From Fasciolopsis buskii (lineage: Eukaryota > Platyhelminthes > Trematoda > Plagiorchiida > Fasciolidae): DNA of 64,000 bases. The stretch is from NCBI GenBank assembly GCA_008360955.1, contig LUCM01009035.1, positions 1-64,000 of the forward strand, written 5' to 3'. Below are positions 55,001 to 64,000 of this stretch, piece by piece. The notes beneath the pieces were generated by a model. That model saw only the letters and a list, made by a program, of their open reading frames with translations, was not told where the DNA came from and did not search any database. The translations under genes were made by a program, and so were the position numbers. Position 1 is the first letter of the stretch. Each line of letters begins with the position of its first letter.

Positions 55001-56473
55001 GTGATAGGGCTGGGGCTTAGGTGTTCGTGCAAAAGACATCGCTCTGGTAGACGTAACTTTTTTGTCGTCTCAGAAAACGAACCTACAAGCTGCAGCCCAG
55101 ATGCAGTTGAATGCATTTTCTTTCAAATGTTGCACAACATCTTACACACAGCAAGGCTGAGTGACGTCGTGATTTTGGCAGGAAACATGAATGCTAGAGT
55201 AGATCGGCTGTCCTCAAATGAGACACATTTAGGAGTCCCCTTTGGTCTTCAATACTGTCTTTCTAAAACCGGGAAATAGTTGTTCGTTCTGTAATCAGAC
55301 CACTGATTGTTTCTCGCTAGTATGAGACTCAAAAATTCTAATTGCGGGCAATACACCGGGGGTCCACCCCCTTCATGTCAGCAGTGGACACAAATCGACC
55401 ACATCGCTATTAGCTACTGATGGCGGAGTTGCCTACACGACTGCCGGTGGTGTTGTAGCGCTCTCCTCGACGCCGCCCACTTAGTAGAATGCACTCAGCT
55501 GTTCATGTCATTTGGTGGCCACCCAAAACCCAAATTGCAGCGTCAAACTGATTCCGACGAGCTACGTGATCTGATCAATTTATCAATCCTCCGAAGTATA
55601 CTAGCTCAAAAGCAAGGTTTGCTCCCACCTCAAGCTATCAGTAAAGACTGGACGCTCGTTGAGACTGCCTCGCATTCTGCTGGCCTAGTGAGTTGCGGCC
55701 TGACGCGTCCCGTTGTAAAACCATGGATTTTTGCTTAAGCTTTGCGTCTGCGTGACGCATGCCAGTCCATCCCGGCTAATAGCGAATACAATGAAGCACG
55801 GCTCATAATGATACGTGAACTCAATGAAAGCTTGTGTAGTGGTCGGAAAATCTGGTGGCCTCAACGAGCCTTGGAGATGCAACGTGCTAACGCTAAGGGA
55901 AGCTGTTTCACGTTGTCCGAGCTACCGGGAGGAAAGCACTACCTGTGAGCAAAACGACCTATGAAGTTGAGGGCTGCCTATCTACAACCTGCAGCGACGT
56001 CTTGCACAGTGAGTGGGGCATTTTCAAGCGTAGTTTAGTTGATCCTCGGCATCAGCGCCTCCCGCAGCTATTCCGACAAACGTTCGGTGGCCTATTACAA
56101 CAGAGGCGGAGATCCTCAGGGAAATCCGACCTGTAGAACATCAAAAAGCTCCGGGCTCCGATGAGCTTACCCCAGAACTACTCGAAGATAGAGGAATGGA
56201 AGTGGTCAGAGAACGTCGAGTTTTGTTATCGAACATCTGGTACTCCGAGAGAGCCCTCGCTTGGTGGAGGAGTTAATCGTTGCTCCCATCTTCAAAGGGG
56301 CTTGCGCAGTGACTAGGAATATTAACCTAATCCCAATGGCATCAGATTTGCTTTCGTCCGTCATTCTTCAAAGCCTGTACAACCCGCATGAATGGCAAAC
56401 TCGTGAGGAACGGACTAGGTTTCTCACTGGTCATGGATGCTTCGATCCAATGTTCATCCTCTAACAGGTAGTA
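55001..56473 (+). mobile_element. Decayed RTE-type LINE: endonuclease domain, linker and start of reverse transcriptase
   Basis: Non-LTR retrotransposons encode an APE-type endonuclease followed by reverse transcriptase on one polypeptide. The frame 55001-55279 reads as endonuclease: ENEPTSCSPDAV, then LSDVVILAGNMNARV, then RLSSNETHLGVPFG. After stops and frameshifts, WTQIDHIAISY (near 55388) is the late endonuclease block. GRKALPVSKTTYEVEG (near 55929) marks the spacer before the RT, and an RT N-terminal region near 56130-56200 reads as a Lys-Ala-(Pro)-Asp-Glu-type block. The motif usually written Gly-Asp-Met-Asn-Ala is Gly-Asn-Met-Asn-Ala here, losing an acidic residue. Many stops make this a dead copy. 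The gap cuts off the RT. It has the same orientation as TPI, in intron 1. Confidence 0.8.
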
Positions 56474-57440
56474 NNNNNNNNNNNNNNNNNNNNNNNNNNN
56501 NNNNNNNNNNNNNNNNNNNNNNNNNNNNNNNNNNNNNNNNNNNNNNNNNNNNNNNNNNNNNNNNNNNNNNNNNNNNNNNNNNNNNNNNNNNNNNNNNNNN
56601 NNNNNNNNNNNNNNNNNNNNNNNNNNNNNNNNNNNNNNNNNNNNNNNNNNNNNNNNNNNNNNNNNNNNNNNNNNNNNNNNNNNNNNNNNNNNNNNNNNNN
56701 NNNNNNNNNNNNNNNNNNNNNNNNNNNNNNNNNNNNNNNNNNNNNNNNNNNNNNNNNNNNNNNNNNNNNNNNNNNNNNNNNNNNNNNNNNNNNNNNNNNN
56801 NNNNNNNNNNNNNNNNNNNNNNNNNNNNNNNNNNNNNNNNNNNNNNNNNNNNNNNNNNNNNNNNNNNNNNNNNNNNNNNNNNNNNNNNNNNNNNNNNNNN
56901 NNNNNNNNNNNNNNNNNNNNNNNNNNNNNNNNNNNNNNNNNNNNNNNNNNNNNNNNNNNNNNNNNNNNNNNNNNNNNNNNNNNNNNNNNNNNNNNNNNNN
57001 NNNNNNNNNNNNNNNNNNNNNNNNNNNNNNNNNNNNNNNNNNNNNNNNNNNNNNNNNNNNNNNNNNNNNNNNNNNNNNNNNNNNNNNNNNNNNNNNNNNN
57101 NNNNNNNNNNNNNNNNNNNNNNNNNNNNNNNNNNNNNNNNNNNNNNNNNNNNNNNNNNNNNNNNNNNNNNNNNNNNNNNNNNNNNNNNNNNNNNNNNNNN
57201 NNNNNNNNNNNNNNNNNNNNNNNNNNNNNNNNNNNNNNNNNNNNNNNNNNNNNNNNNNNNNNNNNNNNNNNNNNNNNNNNNNNNNNNNNNNNNNNNNNNN
57301 NNNNNNNNNNNNNNNNNNNNNNNNNNNNNNNNNNNNNNNNNNNNNNNNNNNNNNNNNNNNNNNNNNNNNNNNNNNNNNNNNNNNNNNNNNNNNNNNNNNN
57401 NNNNNNNNNNNNNNNNNNNNNNNNNNNNNNNNNNNNNNNN
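56474..57440. other. Assembly gap (967 Ns)
   Basis: This is an unresolved scaffold gap inside TPI intron 1. It truncates the RTE-like LINE on its left and abuts the perfect inverted repeat on its right. Open frames spanning it are artefacts of the Ns. Confidence 1.
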
Positions 57441-58262
57441 AAGAGACCAAGGGAAATGAGCTTAAGCGCTAGATCTGCTTAAGTGGCCATTATCGAACCT
57501 TGGGGACTCCAGCGTGAATCCCTTTGTGCTCGCATATCAATTACTCGAAATTATCACCGCAGGATGACCTGAAAACCCGTGAAAATTTAGAGGTCCAAAG
57601 CACATTTAATATTGGAGTGAAAGCGGCAATTTTGGGGCCCCAATACTAGTAAGAAAAAATAAAACAAAGGCGTTTGGGTTCCAAAATAATGAGTAACAGT
57701 GAAAATAGTTTTAGATACTGAGGAATCGAGACCGAAAGTGCAAGATACTGAAACTACTTGTAAACCGCGGTTTATGCAGCTGAGGACATAAAGAACAGAA
57801 TTTTCGTAGTAGATAAACTGAGTATAAAGAGATTCAACCACATGTTTACCTCTTTACATCAAGATTAACAGCTATAGCATTTATAATGACAACCAAAATG
57901 TGTCCTTTGGCCATGCGACCAACCCCGGAAAAGTGCACTGGTATCAAAACTCGCCACTATACACGATCCATAGCAGTGTTGCAGAATTTTAAGAGCTTGG
58001 AGAATGGATAAATATATCAGTGAGAAAACACAAGTTGGCGAACAAGCTCGTTTTCAGTGATTCGTACTCATGCCATTACATCACTATATATGTTCATTCA
58101 CTATATATATCTTGATAAAATATTTTCACTATAGGAAGGATTGGATTAGTCATTTACAAATATGGGTGGGGAAGGGATTTGTGGTGTTAATTGTTTTGTT
58201 GTCTAGGGTTTGTATTGGGACGGGGGGTGGGCCAAGGGAGTTGAAGCGCAACCACAAATTGT
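57441..58262 (+). repeat. Left arm of a large, apparently perfect inverted repeat
   Basis: This 822-base segment is the reverse complement of 58292-59113. I compared several long blocks base by base, including both ends and the AT-rich middle (58020-58190), and found no mismatch. The symmetry centre is at 58277. The arm begins at the first base after an N gap, so its true left end is unknown. It lies in TPI intron 1. No protein domain is recognisable; the open frames in the two arms are mirror copies of each other. Other repeats in the window are strongly diverged, so this identity means a very recent duplication or an assembly error. Confidence 0.93.
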
Positions 58263-58291
58263 CTTCACAGTCCTCCACTTTGTTCTCAAAA

Positions 58292-59113
58292 ACAATTTGT
58301 GGTTGCGCTTCAACTCCCTTGGCCCACCCCCCGTCCCAATACAAACCCTAGACAACAAAACAATTAACACCACAAATCCCTTCCCCACCCATATTTGTAA
58401 ATGACTAATCCAATCCTTCCTATAGTGAAAATATTTTATCAAGATATATATAGTGAATGAACATATATAGTGATGTAATGGCATGAGTACGAATCACTGA
58501 AAACGAGCTTGTTCGCCAACTTGTGTTTTCTCACTGATATATTTATCCATTCTCCAAGCTCTTAAAATTCTGCAACACTGCTATGGATCGTGTATAGTGG
58601 CGAGTTTTGATACCAGTGCACTTTTCCGGGGTTGGTCGCATGGCCAAAGGACACATTTTGGTTGTCATTATAAATGCTATAGCTGTTAATCTTGATGTAA
58701 AGAGGTAAACATGTGGTTGAATCTCTTTATACTCAGTTTATCTACTACGAAAATTCTGTTCTTTATGTCCTCAGCTGCATAAACCGCGGTTTACAAGTAG
58801 TTTCAGTATCTTGCACTTTCGGTCTCGATTCCTCAGTATCTAAAACTATTTTCACTGTTACTCATTATTTTGGAACCCAAACGCCTTTGTTTTATTTTTT
58901 CTTACTAGTATTGGGGCCCCAAAATTGCCGCTTTCACTCCAATATTAAATGTGCTTTGGACCTCTAAATTTTCACGGGTTTTCAGGTCATCCTGCGGTGA
59001 TAATTTCGAGTAATTGATATGCGAGCACAAAGGGATTCACGCTGGAGTCCCCAAGGTTCGATAATGGCCACTTAAGCAGATCTAGCGCTTAAGCTCATTT
59101 CCCTTGGTCTCTT
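58292..59113 (-). repeat. Right arm of the large inverted repeat
   Basis: This is the mirror copy of 57441-58262, separated from it by a 29-base spacer (58263-58291). The outer end reads CCCTTGGTCTCTT and is followed by unique-looking sequence GCTGAGTGG. The arm contains a poly-C/poly-G tract and three short CACTATA-type blocks. Transcribed within TPI pre-mRNA, the two arms could form a duplex of about 820 bp. Confidence 0.93.
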
Positions 59114-59788
59114 GCTGAGTGGTTTCATTGGCTGCCCGAATATTTACACAAAACAACATTAAATAGGCATCAGATTTAAAACAAGAATATCTGAATTTGA
59201 AGTCCTAACTAACGGTTTGACTTGTGCGTTTCACTAGATACGTGGGATTTAAGTGCTATGAAAAGGGCATATTCCATAGCCTCCGGGGTCCTCAAAGCGC
59301 AGTGTAGCTTCCTGATTTTATTAGTAAATCTGACATGGTAATAAGCAAAGCGAATATTCGATTAGCCCACTGTTTATCCGCGATCAAAGTCGTACTAATG
59401 ACGTGAGTATTACTGTTAGTATTAAACGTATTGTCGTCTATATTCGTTTTGCCACTGGTCAGAGTTGCACAACAAGCGGTGGCTTTCCGAAATAATTTGG
59501 GCTAAAAATGCCCAAAACAATAATCATTAAAAATAGTAGTTCATCAGTAGTTCGTAAATTCAGCAAAGTATTCAGCATCAAGCTAACTTAAAATTAATGG
59601 GAGGGAAATCAAAGTGCTAGGGTCAGAATGTTTGTGGAAACCTAATATTTCTACAGGAAAATATTAACGAGCGAAAACAATGGGACTTTTTGACTTTGCC
59701 AGTAAATCGTTTCCACGTTGCTTTTACTACCAAAATGCTACATTAGGTGCGGAAGTGTTCAAAAGATAGGAGTAGCACGCCCACATAA

Positions 59789-64000
<4,212 letters not shown>

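Noticed and set aside
56437..57459. Long open frames spanning the N gap on both strands
   Set aside because: They consist almost entirely of unknown residues and are open only because Ns contain no stop codon.
57587..58967. Duplicate open frames of 84, 93 and 64 codons in the palindrome
   Set aside because: They are mirror images produced by the inverted repeat, with no domain and no independent evidence of coding.

Overview
This is a eukaryotic window. By content it looks like a gene-poor, repeat-rich animal genome, most likely a parasitic flatworm. The only host gene I can support is triosephosphate isomerase (TPI, + strand). It is represented by exons 1-3 (residues 1-108) at 49150-49264, 59856-59979 and 62603-62687. 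All splice junctions keep frame, and catalytic Asn12, Lys14 and His96 are present. The rest of the gene lies beyond the right edge. The flatworm assignment is an inference from the look of the TPI exons and from the mix of Penelope-like, RTE-like and CR1/jockey-like retroelements. There are no bacterial operons, CRISPR arrays, rRNAs or convincing tRNAs.

From 1 to about 49 kb I find no host exon, only decayed mobile DNA. Non-LTR reverse transcriptase fragments lie at about 7.3 kb (+), 11.1-12.1 kb (-), 12.65 kb (+), 15.15-15.96 kb (+), 25.2 kb (+), 38.1-39.2 kb (-) and 42.6-44.0 kb (-). The last has the longest gap-free reading frame in the window. A Penelope-like element lies at 16.3-17.7 kb (-). 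A fragment that looks like a Mutator-like (MULE) transposase lies at 35.1-35.8 kb (-). From about 27.9 to 42.4 kb there is a patchwork of dispersed repeats. Family A has two copies in inverted orientation (27.87-28.98 and 34.17-35.09 kb). Family B (29.0-29.45 and 41.95-42.42 kb) and family C (29.6-30.2 and 36.04-36.7 kb) are in direct orientation. All copies are visibly diverged, so these are old insertions.

The right part, 49.15-64 kb, is the 5' portion of TPI. Intron 1 is about 10.6 kb. It holds a decayed RTE-type LINE (55.0-56.5 kb), an assembly gap of 967 Ns, and an apparently perfect inverted repeat with 822-bp arms and a 29-bp spacer whose left arm starts at the first base after the gap. 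Its perfection contrasts with every other repeat here, so it is either very recent or an assembly artefact.

The most unexpected signals are three degenerate hammerhead-ribozyme-like motifs, all on the minus strand. They are at the 3' end of the Penelope-like element (16324-16397), at the junction of repeat A and the MULE-like fragment (35081-35121), and in TPI intron 1 (54261-54287). None has a full set of catalytic nucleotides and helices. All boundaries of decayed elements were drawn by eye and are approximate.
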